Shown here: in pieces, positions 16,493-25,621 of the stretch
Layout of the letters: each line of letters starts with the position of its first letter
Position numbering within the stretch: the stretch's first letter is position 1
Source of the DNA: Mycobacteriales bacterium
GTDB lineage: Bacteria > Actinomycetota > Actinomycetes > JAFAQI01
Length of the DNA: 33,168 nucleotides
NCBI GenBank assembly: GCA_035550055.1
Contig: DASZRO010000026.1
Span: 1 to 33,168 of the forward strand
Direction: 5' to 3'
Notes under the pieces: generated by a model
Databases searched by the model: none
The model's input: only the letters and a program-made list of their open reading frames with translations
What the model was told of the DNA's origin: nothing
Made by a program: the position numbers and the translations under genes

Positions 16493-17134
16493 GTGCCCTC
16501 CGGCGCCGACCTCCTCGCTTTCGCGATCACCGGCTTCGTGGTCATCGTGATCCCCGGCCCGAGCGTGCTGTTCGTCGTCGGCCGGGCGCTGTCGAGCGGT
16601 CGTCGGGTCGCGTTGTTGTCGATGGTCGGCAACTCCCTCGGGGTCTACGTGCAGACTGCGGCGGTCGCGTTCGGCATCGGGACCCTGGTCGAGGACTCGG
16701 TCGCCGCCTTCACCGTCGTCAAGATCCTGGGCGGCTGCTACCTGCTCTATCTCGGCGCCAAGACGTTCCACGCCCGCAAGTCGCTGGCCACCGCGATCAC
16801 CGGCTCGTACGCCGACCAGCGTTCCGACCGCAGAGCCTTCGTCGAGGGGATGACCGTCGGCGTCACGAACCCGAAGACGATCGTGTTCCTCGTCGCCGTC
16901 CTGCCCCAGTTCACCAGCCGCAGCGGCGGGAGCGTGCCGGTCCAGATCCTCGTTCTGGGCCTGATCTTCTCCGCCATCGCGCTGGTGTCGGACTCAGCGT
17001 GGATCACGGCGGCCAGCCGGGTGCGCGGCTGGTTCGCCCGCTCGCCGCGCCGGCTCGAGCTGATCGGCGGCACCGGAGGCCTGGCGATCATGGCGGTGGG
17101 TGCCGGCGTGCTCGCGACCGGCCGGAAGAGCTAG
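16493..17134 (+). CDS. LysE/RhtB-family amino-acid exporter
   Basis: A 213-residue integral membrane protein with about six hydrophobic segments. The N-terminal [22 protein letters not shown] contains the family's PGP motif, and [19 protein letters not shown] is the conserved cytoplasmic-loop signature. Family members export amino acids or homoserine-lactone-like compounds by proton antiport. The substrate is not predictable here. The start is a GTG without a ribosome site but with a -10 box at 6 nt. The TAG stop shares its bases with the opposite-strand stop of the next gene (CTAG, 17131-17134), so the convergent genes overlap by 4 bp with no room for a terminator. Confidence 0.92.
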   Translation: MPSGADLLAFAITGFVVIVIPGPSVLFVVGRALSSGRRVALLSMVGNSLGVYVQTAAVAFGIGTLVEDSVAAFTVVKILGGCYLLYLGAKTFHARKSLATAITGSYADQRSDRRAFVEGMTVGVTNPKTIVFLVAVLPQFTSRSGGSVPVQILVLGLIFSAIALVSDSAWITAASRVRGWFARSPRRLELIGGTGGLAIMAVGAGVLATGRKS

Positions 17135-17910
17135 GCCAGGACCGGCAGCGACCCGGAGAGGTCGGCTCGCTCACCACTGGCCCTCACCCGCCCGGCGCCG
17201 AGCGCCGCACTCCACGTGTCGCGCCCGGTCGCCAGCTCGATCCACGTGATCGGGTCGAGCTCGACCACGTTGGGCGGCGTACCGCGAGTGTGCCGCGGCC
17301 CGGCGATGCACTGAACCGCGACGTACGGCGGGACCCTGACCTCCACGCTGCGCCCCGGGACTCGCTCCGCGAGGATCGCCGTGAGCATCCGGACCGCAAC
17401 CGCCGTCGCGGAGCGGTCGAGCGCCACGGGCCCGACGTCAGGTACCGAGGCGGACAGGTCGAGTGAGTGCACGACGAGCTCGTTGACGCGGGTCACCATG
17501 AGATCGGACAGCCGTAACGGCCCGCGCCTGCCGGCGACCACCGGGTCACCTGCGACGCCGTCGAGGGCGGTGAGTAGGTCGGCTCGCGCGTCGGCTGCGT
17601 TCGCCAGCACCTCGGCCGGCGTCTTGCCAGCCGCTGCGTCGCGGTCACGTTGCGCGATCTCGGGCCCGGCGGCCGGCCACGCCGACGTGTAGGCAGCAAT
17701 CGTCAACGGCTTGTCACGCACCGCCCCTGCGTCGAGTGCACGGACGACGACAGCCGTCATGTCGGTGACGTGAAAACCGAGCTCGCGGACGGTCCAACCG
17801 GCAAGCCGCGACGGGCGCTCCCAGTCCGAAGCGGGCAGGGCGGTGAGCCAGTCGACAACGTTGTGCTGCTGTGCTTCGTACGCCGTACGAAGCATCGCGA
17901 GGTCAGGCAC
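17131..17910 (-). CDS. maleylpyruvate isomerase-like mycothiol-dependent protein with C-terminal sterol-carrier-like domain
   Basis: A 259-residue protein. Residues 1-155 form a DinB/MDMPI four-helix domain with the metal triad pattern H47, E144 and H148 (in ELGFHVTD and NELVVHSLD). Residues about 165-259 resemble the small SCP2-like C-terminal domain of this family. Family members use mycothiol, the actinobacterial thiol, for isomerase or transferase reactions. The substrate of this branch is unknown. It starts 9 bp after the purL stop and is probably the last gene of the purQ-purL transcript. Similar genes follow purL in other actinobacteria, from memory. The start is GTG, and an in-frame ATG five codons in is also possible. 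Confidence 0.85.
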   Translation of the reverse strand: MPDLAMLRTAYEAQQHNVVDWLTALPASDWERPSRLAGWTVRELGFHVTDMTAVVVRALDAGAVRDKPLTIAAYTSAWPAAGPEIAQRDRDAAAGKTPAEVLANAADARADLLTALDGVAGDPVVAGRRGPLRLSDLMVTRVNELVVHSLDLSASVPDVGPVALDRSATAVAVRMLTAILAERVPGRSVEVRVPPYVAVQCIAGPRHTRGTPPNVVELDPITWIELATGRDTWSAALGAGRVRASGERADLSGSLPVLA

Positions 17911-17919
17911 GCGATAGAT

Positions 17920-20166
17920 CTACCCGAACAGCGCGGGCAGTGTCGCCTCGAATACGCCGCGCAGCTCGGGCAAGCCGACCGAGAACTGTCCGGCGATGGC
18001 GACGGACTCGCCGCCGGTCTCGCCGACCAGCCGCGCCGCAACGCCGTGCCTCGCCGCGAGGGCCAGCACGGCGTCGGCGTCCGTGGTGGAGACGAGCGCC
18101 CGGGCGGTGCTCTCGCTGAACAGGGCGACGAACGGGTCGCCCTCGAGGGTGACCGTCGCTCCTACCCCGCCGATCAGGCACGACTCGACGAGCGCCTGCG
18201 CGAGACCGCCGTCGGAAAGGTCGTGTGCCGAGGCCAGCAGGCGGTTGCCGGCAGCCTCGCCGAGCAGTCCGGCGAGGGCCACCTCCGCGGCCAGTCTCAC
18301 CGCCGGCGGACGGCCACCGAGATGGCGGTGGGCCACCCACGCCCACGCCGATCCGTCGAGCTCGTCCTCGGTCGCGCCGAGCAGCACGAGCTGGTGGCCC
18401 GCGGCGGCGAACCCGCTCGGCACTCGCTTGCTGACGTCGTCGATCACCCCGAGTACGCCGATGACGGGTGTCGGGTTGATCGCGGTCGACCCGGTCTGGT
18501 TGTAGAAGGAGACGTTGCCGCCGGTCACCGGCGTACCGAGCTCACGGCACCCTTCAGCAAGCCCGCGCGTCGCCTCGGCGAACTGCCACATGACCGCGGG
18601 GTCTTCGGGTGAGCCGAAGTTCAGGCAGTCCGTGACCGCGAGCGGACGAGCGCCCGTGCAGGCGACGTTGCGGTAGGCCTCGGCGAGGTTGAGCTGTGCG
18701 CCGGCGTACGGGTCGAGGCGGGCGAAGCGGCCGTTGCCGTCGAGCGAGAGCGCGATGCCGCGGGACGTCTCGTCGCCCAGCCGGATCACGCCGCCGTCGT
18801 GTGGCATCGCAAGGACGGTGCCGCCGATCACGTACCGGTCGTACTGCTCGGTGACCCAACGGCGACTGCACAGCTGCGGGGAGCCGACGAGCTGCAGCAA
18901 GGTTGCGCGAAGCTCGTCACCGGTCGATGGGCGCGCCAGATTGCCGGAGGTGTCGGCGATCAGCGCATCCTGCTCGACATCGGGGCGCGCGAACGGGCGG
19001 TGATAGACCGGACCGTCATCGGCGAGCGAACCGGGCTCGACGTCGACGATGGTCTCGCCGTGCCACGAGATCACCAGGCGGTCGCCGTCGGTGACCTCGC
19101 CCACCTCGGTAGCCAACGCGCCCCATTTGTGGCAGAGCTCGAGTGCCTCGGCGACGTTTTCTGGCGCCACGATCGCGAGCATCCGCTCCTGCGACTCGCT
19201 CATCAGGATCTCGACCGGCACCATCGACGGCTCACGAAGCGGGACCTTGTCCAGGTCGACCTTCATGCCGCCGTCGCCGTGGGCGGCGGTCTCGGCGAAC
19301 GCACACGACAGTCCCGCCGCGCCGAGGTCCTGGATGCCGGTCACCAGCCCCCGGTCGAAGAGCTCGAGGCAGCACTCGATCAGGATCTTCTCGGCGAACG
19401 GGTCACCGACCTGCACGCTCGGCCGCTTGGTCTCGCCTTCGGTCTCGAAGGTCGCACTCGCCAACACCGACGCCCCGCCGATGCCGTCGCGGCCGGTGAG
19501 GGCACCGATCAGTACGACGAGGTTGCCGGGCCCTTCGGCGCGCGCCAACTGCAGCCGGCTGTGCGGCAGCACGCCCACACACAGCGCGTTGACCAGCGGG
19601 TTGCCGGCGTACGTCGGATCGAAGCCGACCTCGCCGCCGATGTTCGGCAGGCCGAGGCAGTTGCCGTACCCGCCGACGCCGGCGACGACGCCCGACACGA
19701 GTCGCTTGGTGTCGGGCGCGTCCGCGTCACCGAATCGCAGCGAGTCCATCACCGCGACCGGGCGGGCACCCATCGTGAGGATGTCGCGCACGATGCCACC
19801 GACTCCGGTCGCCGCGCCCTGGTAGGGCTCGACGTACGACGGGTGGTTGTGGCTTTCGACCTTGAAGGTGACCGCGAGCCCGTCGCCGACGTCGACCACA
19901 CCGGCGTTCTCACCCATCCCGACGAGCATCGCGTCGCTGCGTGGCGGGTTCTCGGCGAACTGGCGCAGGTGCACCTTGCTCGACTTGTAGGAGCAGTGCT
20001 CGCTCCACATGACGGAGTACATCGCCAGCTCGGCATCGGTCGGCCGACGGCCGAGGATCTCGCGGACGCGGGCGTACTCGTCGTCCTTCAACCCGAGCTC
20101 GGCGTACGGCTGAGGCTGGTCGGGAGTGGCGGCGGCGTGGTCGACGGTGTCGGTCTGAGTCGTCAT
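17920..20166 (-). CDS. purL: phosphoribosylformylglycinamidine synthase subunit PurL
   Basis: A 748-residue large subunit of FGAM synthase (FGAR + glutamine + ATP gives FGAM, purine step 4). Its length is that of the small PurL type that works with PurQ and PurS. Recognisable blocks are [53 protein letters not shown] and, in the second ATP-like half, [14 protein letters not shown]. The ATG at 20166 overlaps the purQ stop (ATGA). A mycothiol-family gene follows 9 bp downstream. The glutamine-derived ammonia must come from PurQ, as no amidotransferase domain is present. Confidence 0.98.
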   Translation of the reverse strand: MTTQTDTVDHAAATPDQPQPYAELGLKDDEYARVREILGRRPTDAELAMYSVMWSEHCSYKSSKVHLRQFAENPPRSDAMLVGMGENAGVVDVGDGLAVTFKVESHNHPSYVEPYQGAATGVGGIVRDILTMGARPVAVMDSLRFGDADAPDTKRLVSGVVAGVGGYGNCLGLPNIGGEVGFDPTYAGNPLVNALCVGVLPHSRLQLARAEGPGNLVVLIGALTGRDGIGGASVLASATFETEGETKRPSVQVGDPFAEKILIECCLELFDRGLVTGIQDLGAAGLSCAFAETAAHGDGGMKVDLDKVPLREPSMVPVEILMSESQERMLAIVAPENVAEALELCHKWGALATEVGEVTDGDRLVISWHGETIVDVEPGSLADDGPVYHRPFARPDVEQDALIADTSGNLARPSTGDELRATLLQLVGSPQLCSRRWVTEQYDRYVIGGTVLAMPHDGGVIRLGDETSRGIALSLDGNGRFARLDPYAGAQLNLAEAYRNVACTGARPLAVTDCLNFGSPEDPAVMWQFAEATRGLAEGCRELGTPVTGGNVSFYNQTGSTAINPTPVIGVLGVIDDVSKRVPSGFAAAGHQLVLLGATEDELDGSAWAWVAHRHLGGRPPAVRLAAEVALAGLLGEAAGNRLLASAHDLSDGGLAQALVESCLIGGVGATVTLEGDPFVALFSESTARALVSTTDADAVLALAARHGVAARLVGETGGESVAIAGQFSVGLPELRGVFEATLPALFG

Positions 20167-20846
20167 GCAGCGACGAGGTCCTTGATGACGGAGACGAACA
20201 TCGCCAGGCCGTCGGTCGAGGGCCCGGTCAGTACGTCGATCGCGTGCTCCGGGTGCGGCATCAGGCCGACGACGTTGCCGGCTGCGTTGCGGATCCCGGC
20301 GATGTCGTTGAGGGCGCCGTTGGGGTTGCCGTCGAGGTAGCGAAAGGCGACCAGGCCGTCCCGCTCGAGCTCCGCGACGGTCGCGGCGTCTGCGACGTAC
20401 CGGCCCTCACCGTGCTTGACCGGGATCACGATCTCGGCACCCTCGGCGTACTGACCGGTCCAACGTGTCGAGCTCGACTCGACCCGCAGGCGCTGGTCGC
20501 GACACACGAAGTGCAGCCCGGCGTTGCGGATCAGCGCACCGGGCAGCAGGCCCGCCTCGCACAGCACCTGGAAGCCGTTGCAGATCCCCAGCACCGGCAG
20601 GCCTTTGCCGGCCGCCGCGACGATCTCGGCGACGACGGGCGAGAAACGGGCGATGGCACCGGCGCGCAGGTAGTCCCCGTAGGAGAAGCCGCCGGGCAAG
20701 ACCACGGCGTCGACCCCATGGATGGTCGCGTCACCGTGCCAGAGGCTCACCGCCTGCGCGCCCGCGGCCTTGACCGCCCGAGCGGCGTCCCGGTCGTCGA
20801 GGGAGCCGGGGAAAGTCACCACACCGACGCGAGTGGTGGCTGGCAC
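20163..20846 (-). CDS. purQ: phosphoribosylformylglycinamidine synthase glutaminase subunit PurQ
   Basis: A 227-residue class I glutamine amidotransferase that supplies ammonia to PurL. The N-terminal [19 protein letters not shown], the nucleophile in GICNGFQVL and the His/Glu pair in MPHPEHA are all present. Two consecutive GTG codons (20849 and 20846) could start it. I chose 20846 because it is 6 nt from a TAGAAT box, the leaderless spacing used elsewhere in the window. It is cotranscribed with purL. Two plus-strand genes separate it from purS, the other partner subunit. Confidence 0.97.
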   Translation of the reverse strand: MPATTRVGVVTFPGSLDDRDAARAVKAAGAQAVSLWHGDATIHGVDAVVLPGGFSYGDYLRAGAIARFSPVVAEIVAAAGKGLPVLGICNGFQVLCEAGLLPGALIRNAGLHFVCRDQRLRVESSSTRWTGQYAEGAEIVIPVKHGEGRYVADAATVAELERDGLVAFRYLDGNPNGALNDIAGIRNAAGNVVGLMPHPEHAIDVLTGPSTDGLAMFVSVIKDLVAA

Positions 20847-20852
20847 CACTCG

Positions 20853-20858
20853 ATTCTA
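20853..20858 (-). promoter_or_regulatory. -10 box TAGAAT of a leaderless purQ-purL transcript
   Basis: On the minus strand TAGAAT lies 6 nt before the second of two GTG codons of purQ. Since purS is about 970 bp upstream behind opposite-strand genes, purQ needs its own promoter. Confidence 0.6.
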
Positions 20859-20997
20859 GGTGGCGGGCCCGGCCGACCGGAGGCCGACGCGGGGACTAGT
20901 CATCTCACACCAGGCGAAACCGTCCTAAGAGGCGATAGCGGCAAATCGGACACGCGGCAACACTGCGAAGTATCCGAACCACCTCCAGGAGAACGCC

Positions 20998-21249
20998 ATG
21001 GCGGACGGCACACCCCACACGTACCGAGCGCTGGTGCTGTGCCCGATGCGCAACTGCCCGGCCTGCCAGCACGACGTCCTTGTCAAAGACGACCACTGCA
21101 CCGAGTGCGGCTCACACATCCCCAAGCCGCCGCCACGCATCCCGCGCCCTCGCAGGCCACTCCAGTCGATCCCCGCAATGGGATTCGGCCTCGAGCACGC
21201 CGCCGCCGCAATGACCCTCGACGTCGCAGCAATGCCCGGCATCAACTAA
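20998..21249 (+). CDS. small zinc-ribbon protein of unknown function
   Basis: An 83-residue protein. Four cysteines in two CxxC knuckles (C20/C23 in CPAC, C34/C37 in CTEC, 10 residues apart) make a zinc ribbon, with an extra C15 just before. A proline/arginine-rich stretch (KPPPRIPRPRRP) follows, then a tail rich in Ala and Met. There is no signal peptide. I do not recognise a family. The ATG has AGGAG at 6 nt, so it is very likely translated. It lies antisense to, and inside, the purine cluster. The DNA around it, especially 20905-20997, looks lower in GC than the flanking pur genes. It is followed by a large hairpin, its likely terminator. Confidence 0.7.
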   Translation: MADGTPHTYRALVLCPMRNCPACQHDVLVKDDHCTECGSHIPKPPPRIPRPRRPLQSIPAMGFGLEHAAAAMTLDVAAMPGIN

Positions 21250-21254
21250 CCGTC

Positions 21255-21342
21255 CCGAAGAAAACACAAACGTGGCGGGAGTCACGTTCTCGCGACGAGC
21301 GGGCCTCGCGGAAACGGGCTTTCGCAACGTTTGTGTTTCGGT
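21255..21342 (+). terminator. large inverted repeat (family A, copy 3), probable terminator of the zinc-ribbon gene
   Basis: The left arm from 21255 (CCCGAAGAAAACACAAACG) pairs with the right arm at 21325-21342 (CAACGTTTGTGTTTCGGT), with a two-base bulge. It starts 5 bp after the zinc-ribbon stop and ends 8 bp before the -10 box of the next gene. It is the most diverged of three similar elements. Confidence 0.6.
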
Positions 21343-21350
21343 ACGAACGT

Positions 21351-21356
21351 TATGGT
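21351..21356 (+). promoter_or_regulatory. -10 box TATGGT of a leaderless transcript for the PH-like gene
   Basis: TATGGT ends 6 nt before the GTG at 21363. It falls immediately after the right arm of the preceding hairpin. Confidence 0.5.
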
Positions 21357-21362
21357 CCCGTC

Positions 21363-21815
21363 GTGGTTTTTCGTGCGCCCTTTTCGCGGGTGTCTCGCGG
21401 ACTGATCTGCGTCGTACTTGCCCTTGGTATCGCCGGCGCACTGGTCGCCGAGATCACCACGCCCGGTATCAGTGCGCCGACGCGATGGGGGTGGGCCGCG
21501 GTCACCGTCTTGCTGGAGGCGGTCCTGCTCGGTGGGCTGCAGCGGCTGTGGGTGGTCTGCCTGGTCGTGACCGACTCGGACATCCTGGTACGCAACTTCC
21601 GCGGCGACATCCACTATCGGCCGAGTGAGATCAAGGGCGTCGTACGAGCGTCTGACTTCACGGGCTTCGGGGTGGCGCTGCGACTGAAGAGTGGCGAGGA
21701 CATGCGCCTCGACGGGCTGGCCTGGGTTACCCAGGCGCGTACCGATCGGGCGGTCGCCGAGATCAGCCGGGCGCTCGGCCTGGAGGCCGCCGACGCCTCG
21801 TCGGAGAACGGCTGA
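21363..21815 (+). CDS. two-segment membrane protein with PH-like domain
   Basis: A 150-residue protein. Two hydrophobic helices (about residues 11-30 and 40-60) are followed by a soluble region with the pattern VTDSDILVRNFRGDIHYRPSEIKGVV. This is the start of a bacterial PH (YdbS/DUF304-like) domain, whose strands continue through FGVALRLKSGEDMRLDG. Function is unknown; such proteins sit at the membrane. The open frame extends more than 1 kb upstream, but only as shadow of purQ. The GTG at 21363 gives a sensible N-terminus and has a -10 box at 6 nt. The gene ends just before the convergent purS stop. Confidence 0.75.
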   Translation: MVFRAPFSRVSRGLICVVLALGIAGALVAEITTPGISAPTRWGWAAVTVLLEAVLLGGLQRLWVVCLVVTDSDILVRNFRGDIHYRPSEIKGVVRASDFTGFGVALRLKSGEDMRLDGLAWVTQARTDRAVAEISRALGLEAADASSENG

Positions 21816-21819
21816 GCAG

Positions 21820-22056
21820 TCAGCCCTCGACGCGGACGGTGAAGTCCTCGATCGCCGGGTTCGCGAGCAGCTGCTCGGCCGCCTGCCGCGCAACCGCCTC
21901 GGCGTCGGCCCCGTCGATGTCGATCTCGAAGCGCTTGCCCTGGCGTACCGCAGTCACCCCGGTGAAGCCGAGCCCGGGCAGCGCACGCACGATCGCCTGC
22001 CCCTGCGGGTCGAGGATCTCCGGCTTCGGCATCACGTCGACGACCACCCGCACCAT
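21820..22056 (-). CDS. purS: phosphoribosylformylglycinamidine synthase subunit PurS
   Basis: A 78-residue small subunit that joins PurL and PurQ into the FGAM synthase complex. MVRVVVDVMPKPEILDPQGQ is the characteristic N-terminus, and the length is normal. The ATG at 22056 is favoured over an upstream in-frame start because it opens directly with the conserved strand and has TAGGGT 7 nt before it. In many relatives purS overlaps or abuts purQ. Here it is separated from purQ by the zinc-ribbon and PH-like genes on the other strand, and from purC by a large hairpin. Confidence 0.96.
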   Translation of the reverse strand: MVRVVVDVMPKPEILDPQGQAIVRALPGLGFTGVTAVRQGKRFEIDIDGADAEAVARQAAEQLLANPAIEDFTVRVEG

Positions 22057-22063
22057 GGCGCTC

Positions 22064-22069
22064 ACCCTA
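22064..22069 (-). promoter_or_regulatory. -10 box TAGGGT of a leaderless purS transcript
   Basis: On the minus strand TAGGGT lies 7 nt before the purS ATG, downstream of the purC hairpin. No ribosome-binding sequence is present between them. Confidence 0.55.
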
Positions 22070-22087
22070 CCGACCGCGACCTCTGCT

Positions 22088-22170
22088 CGAAGTAGCACAC
22101 AACCCGGTGCGGTACGCGGCTTATGTCCGATTTGGCCGCCCGCCGGGACCCGGTTGTGTGCTCCTTCGGG
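22088..22170 (-). terminator. large inverted repeat (family A, copy 2) between purC and purS
   Basis: One arm (22088-22108, beginning CGAAGTAGCACACAAC) pairs with the other (22148-22168) at 19 of 21 positions around a loop of about 40 nt. It begins 7 bp after the purC stop and ends about 19 bp before the purS -10 box. The arm is identical to copy 1 over 17 bases. It most likely ends the purD-purB-purC transcript. Confidence 0.65.
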
Positions 22171-22176
22171 GAAAAG

Positions 22177-23070
22177 CTAGGAGGCGAATGGGCGGCCGGT
22201 GAGGCGCTCGTAGGCGTCGACGTACTTCGCGCGGGTGCGCTCGACCACGTCGTCGGGCAAGGCGGGAGGTACGCCGCCGGCGGCCCGGTCCCAGCCGGAC
22301 TCGTGCAGCAGCCAGTCCCGGACGTACTGCTTGTCGTACGACGGCTGGGCGCCCCCGGGCGCCCAGGTCTGGGCCGGCCAGAACCGCGAGGAGTCGGGAG
22401 TGAGCACTTCGTCGCCCAACACCAGCGCACCGGAGTCATCCCGGCCGAGCTCCACCTTCGTGTCAGCCAGCAGGATCCCGGCCCGCTCTGCCAGGTCCCG
22501 GCCACGCTCGTAGACGGCAAGGGTCAGCGACCGCAGCTGTTCGGCGGTCTCGAACCCGACCTCGGCGACCACCTCCTCGAAGGTCATCGGCGCGTCGTGC
22601 TCGCCGACCGGAGCCTTCGTGGTCGGAGTGAAGATCGCGTCGGGCAGCCGAGACCCGTCGACCAGACCGGCCGGCAGCGGTACGCCGCACACCGATCCGC
22701 TCCGCTCGTAGTCCGCGACGCCGCTCCCCGCGAGGTAGCCCCGCGCGACGCACTCGACCGGGACCATCTCCAGCCGGCGGCACAGCACCGACCTGCCACG
22801 CAGCGCATCGGCGTACGACGAGAACTCAGCCGGGTAGTCGGACACGTCGCTGGCCACGACGTGGTTGGCGACCACGTCAGCGAGCTGTTCGAACCACCAC
22901 AGCGACAGCTGCGTCAGCACCACACCCTTGTCCGGGATCTCGGTGGGAAGGATGTAGTCGAACGCCGAGATGCGATCGCTGGCAACCATCAGCAGCAGGC
23001 CGTCGCCCGCGTCGTAGAGATCGCGGACCTTGCCCGAGTGGATGTGCCGGTCGGCCAGCCCGTCGATCAC
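22177..23070 (-). CDS. purC: SAICAR synthetase (phosphoribosylaminoimidazole-succinocarboxamide synthase)
   Basis: A 297-residue enzyme that joins CAIR and aspartate with ATP (purine step 7). HSGKVRDLYDAGDGLLLMVASDR at the N-terminus is the nucleotide-binding signature. ECVARGYLAGSG and LADTKVELG follow in the correct order. Its length is that of the longer eukaryote/actinobacterial type. The GTG at 23070 overlaps the purB stop (GTGA), which fixes the start. The longer open frame lies within purB. It is translated from the purD-purB-purC message and followed by a large hairpin. Confidence 0.97.
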   Translation of the reverse strand: MIDGLADRHIHSGKVRDLYDAGDGLLLMVASDRISAFDYILPTEIPDKGVVLTQLSLWWFEQLADVVANHVVASDVSDYPAEFSSYADALRGRSVLCRRLEMVPVECVARGYLAGSGVADYERSGSVCGVPLPAGLVDGSRLPDAIFTPTTKAPVGEHDAPMTFEEVVAEVGFETAEQLRSLTLAVYERGRDLAERAGILLADTKVELGRDDSGALVLGDEVLTPDSSRFWPAQTWAPGGAQPSYDKQYVRDWLLHESGWDRAAGGVPPALPDDVVERTRAKYVDAYERLTGRPFAS

Positions 23071-24374
23071 GTGAGTGCGGCAACCCGGTCGAAGACCGCC
23101 GCGAGCCGTTCGAGGTAACGCTCCGGACGGCACACCTCGTCCAGCCGCGCCTCGTCCAGCGTCTGCCCGCGGTCGGCCGCGTGCTTGCGCAACGTGTCGC
23201 GGAACGGTACGCCGGACGACCACGTCTCCATCGCCGCTGCCTGCGTGAGGGCGTACGCGTCCTCGCGCGACAGACCGGACTCGACGAGCTCGAGGAGCAC
23301 CGTGCTCGAGTAGATCAGGCCTCCCGTCGCGTCGAGGTTGAGCTGCATCCGCTCGGCGTCGACCACCAGCCCGTTCACCAGCCGCGACGTCAGATGCAGC
23401 AGGTAGTCCGTGCCGATCGCGGCGTCCGGCAGCGCGATGCGCTCGACGGAGGAGTGCGAGATGTCGCGCTCGTGCCAGAGCGGGATGCCCTCCATGACCG
23501 GCACGATCTGGGCTCGTACGACGCGCGCCAGGCCGCAGATCCGCTCACACATGATCGGGTTGCGCTTGTGCGGCATCGCACTCGAACCCTTCTGCCCCGA
23601 CCCGAACGGCTCGTTCAGCTCACGTACCTCGGTGCGCTGACCGTGCCTGACCTCGAGCGCGATCGCCTCGCACACGGAGGCGATGACGGCCAGCGCCGAC
23701 ACCCATTCGCTGATCCCGTCCCGCATGACGACCTGGGTCGCGACGTCCGCCGCGCGCAGACCCAGCGCCGATGCGACGTGCTGCTCGATCGCCGGGTCGA
23801 TGTTGGAGTACGTGCCGACGGCGCCGGAGATCTTGACGACACCGACCGCGTCACGCGCCGCGACCAGCCGATCGCGCGAGCGCGCCATCGCGAATGCGAA
23901 GTCCGCGACTCGGTGGCCCCACACGTCCGGCTCGGCATGTACGCCGTGGGTCCGGCCCACCCGCACCGTCGCGCGGTGGGTCAGCGCGTGGTCGCGCAGC
24001 GACTCCACCAGCGCCGTCGCCTTGGCGACCAGCAGGTCGGTGGCCTCGGTGAGCTGTACGGCGAGGGCGGTGTCGAGCAGGTCGGAGGACGTCATGCCGT
24101 GGTGCACCCACGCCGCCGCTTCCCGCGGTGTCGTGTTGTCGGCCCACGCGGTCAGGAAGGCGATCACGTCGTGCTGGGTGACGGCTTCGACCGCGGCGAC
24201 CGCCTCGGGAGTCGGCGCGGGCGCGGCCAGCACCGGCGCGACCACGTCGGCGGGCACCGTGCCGGCGGCGGCGTGGGCCTCGAGCACGATCGCCTCGACG
24301 CGGCACCACAACTGGTACTTGTGCGCCTCACTCCACACCTGCCCCATCTCGGGAAGGGTGTAGCGCTCGATCAT
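23067..24374 (-). CDS. purB: adenylosuccinate lyase
   Basis: A 435-residue homotetrameric lyase acting twice: SAICAR to AICAR, and adenylosuccinate to AMP, releasing fumarate each time. The fumarase/aspartase-superfamily signature GSSAMPHKRNP is intact. HHGMTSSDLLDTA and GRTHGVHAEPD carry the other conserved active-site regions. The ATG overlaps the purD stop (ATGA), and the stop overlaps the purC start (GTGA), so the three genes are translationally coupled. With purA in the same window, both reactions of the AMP branch are encoded here. Confidence 0.98.
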   Translation of the reverse strand: MIERYTLPEMGQVWSEAHKYQLWCRVEAIVLEAHAAAGTVPADVVAPVLAAPAPTPEAVAAVEAVTQHDVIAFLTAWADNTTPREAAAWVHHGMTSSDLLDTALAVQLTEATDLLVAKATALVESLRDHALTHRATVRVGRTHGVHAEPDVWGHRVADFAFAMARSRDRLVAARDAVGVVKISGAVGTYSNIDPAIEQHVASALGLRAADVATQVVMRDGISEWVSALAVIASVCEAIALEVRHGQRTEVRELNEPFGSGQKGSSAMPHKRNPIMCERICGLARVVRAQIVPVMEGIPLWHERDISHSSVERIALPDAAIGTDYLLHLTSRLVNGLVVDAERMQLNLDATGGLIYSSTVLLELVESGLSREDAYALTQAAAMETWSSGVPFRDTLRKHAADRGQTLDEARLDEVCRPERYLERLAAVFDRVAALT

Positions 24375-25615
24375 CGGGACTCCTCCGCCGCCTTGCGAAC
24401 AGCTTCACTGGCGCGTAGCGCTATGTCAGTGCGGTAGTGCGAACCGTCGATCCGGACGTGCCCGACAGCCTCGTACGCCGATTGTCTCGCAGCCGCGAGA
24501 TCCGCGCCGACCGCGGTCACCGCCAAGACCCGGCCACCGCTGGTCACCAGCCGGTCGTCGACGATCGCCGTACCGGCGTGGAGCACGTCGACGTCGATGA
24601 TGTCGTCGAGGCCGTCGATCAGGTCGCCGGTCCGCGGACTATCGGGGTAGCCGTGCGCCGCGACGACCACGGTGACGGCCGAGCCTTGCCGCCAGCGAAG
24701 CGGCGGGTGCGCGTCGAGGGTTCCGGTCGCCGACGCCTTCAGCAGCTCACCGAGCGGCGAGGCGAGCAGCGCGAGGACCGACTGGGTCTCCGGGTCGCCG
24801 AACCGCGCGTTGAACTCGACCACCTTCGGTCCCTGCGAGGTGAGTGCGAGTCCGACGTAGAGCAGACCCGAGAACGGCGTGCCACGGTCGGCCATCTCGG
24901 TGAGTGTCGGGTGAACCACGCGGGCGACGACCTCATCGACGAGGTCCGGCGGCGCCCACGGCAACGGCGCGTAGGCGCCCATCCCTCCGGTGTTCGGCCC
25001 TTCGTCGTCGTCGCCCACTCGTTTGAAGTCCTGAGCCGGCACCAACGGCAGGACCGAGACCCCGTCGGTCACGCAGAACAGCGACACCTCCGGCCCGTCC
25101 AGATACTCCTCGACGACGACGGTGTGCCCTTCGGCGTGGGCGAGCGCGACCGCGCGGTCCTCGGTGACGACGACGCCCTTTCCGGCCGCGAGCTCGTCGT
25201 GCTTCACGACGTACGGCGGGCCGAACTCGTCCAACGCGGACGCGACCTGCTGCACGTCGGTGCACCGTCGGTAGCCGGCCGTCGGCACGCCCGCAGCGGC
25301 CATGACCTCCTTGGCGAAGGCCTTGCTGCCTTCGAGCTGCGCGGCGGCCGCACTGGGCCCGAACACGTCGAAGCCTGCCGCACGCAGCTCGTCCGCGGCG
25401 CCCGCGACGAGCGGCGCCTCCGGGCCGATCACGACGAGGTCGGCGGCAGCGATGTGCGCGGCAGCCAGCCAGTCGCCGCCCGGCAGCAGCATCGCGACAC
25501 CGGCGATCCCCGGGTTGCCCGGAGCGCAGAACAACGCCTCGACCGAGGAGTCGGCGGACAGCGCAAGGCAGAGCGCGTGCTCGCGCCCGCCGCCGCCGAT
25601 CACGAGAACTCGCAC
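24371..25615 (-). CDS. purD: phosphoribosylamine-glycine ligase (GAR synthetase)
   Basis: A 414-residue ATP-grasp enzyme (phosphoribosylamine + glycine + ATP gives GAR, purine step 2). It opens with MRVLVIGGGGREHAL and contains FGPSAAAAQLEGSKAFAKE, GPNTGGMGAYAP and VVEFNARFGDPETQ, which bind ATP and Mg. Length is normal for the family. The GTG start at 25615 has TAGCCT at 6 nt and no ribosome site, so the message is probably leaderless. It heads the purD-purB-purC unit. Confidence 0.98.
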   Translation of the reverse strand: MRVLVIGGGGREHALCLALSADSSVEALFCAPGNPGIAGVAMLLPGGDWLAAAHIAAADLVVIGPEAPLVAGAADELRAAGFDVFGPSAAAAQLEGSKAFAKEVMAAAGVPTAGYRRCTDVQQVASALDEFGPPYVVKHDELAAGKGVVVTEDRAVALAHAEGHTVVVEEYLDGPEVSLFCVTDGVSVLPLVPAQDFKRVGDDDEGPNTGGMGAYAPLPWAPPDLVDEVVARVVHPTLTEMADRGTPFSGLLYVGLALTSQGPKVVEFNARFGDPETQSVLALLASPLGELLKASATGTLDAHPPLRWRQGSAVTVVVAAHGYPDSPRTGDLIDGLDDIIDVDVLHAGTAIVDDRLVTSGGRVLAVTAVGADLAAARQSAYEAVGHVRIDGSHYRTDIALRASEAVRKAAEESR

Positions 25616-25621
25616 GTCGCG

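Noticed and set aside
18799-20340. 513-residue plus-strand open frame
   Set aside because: It is antisense to purL and purQ, whose motifs are intact. The translated sequence has no recognisable domain.
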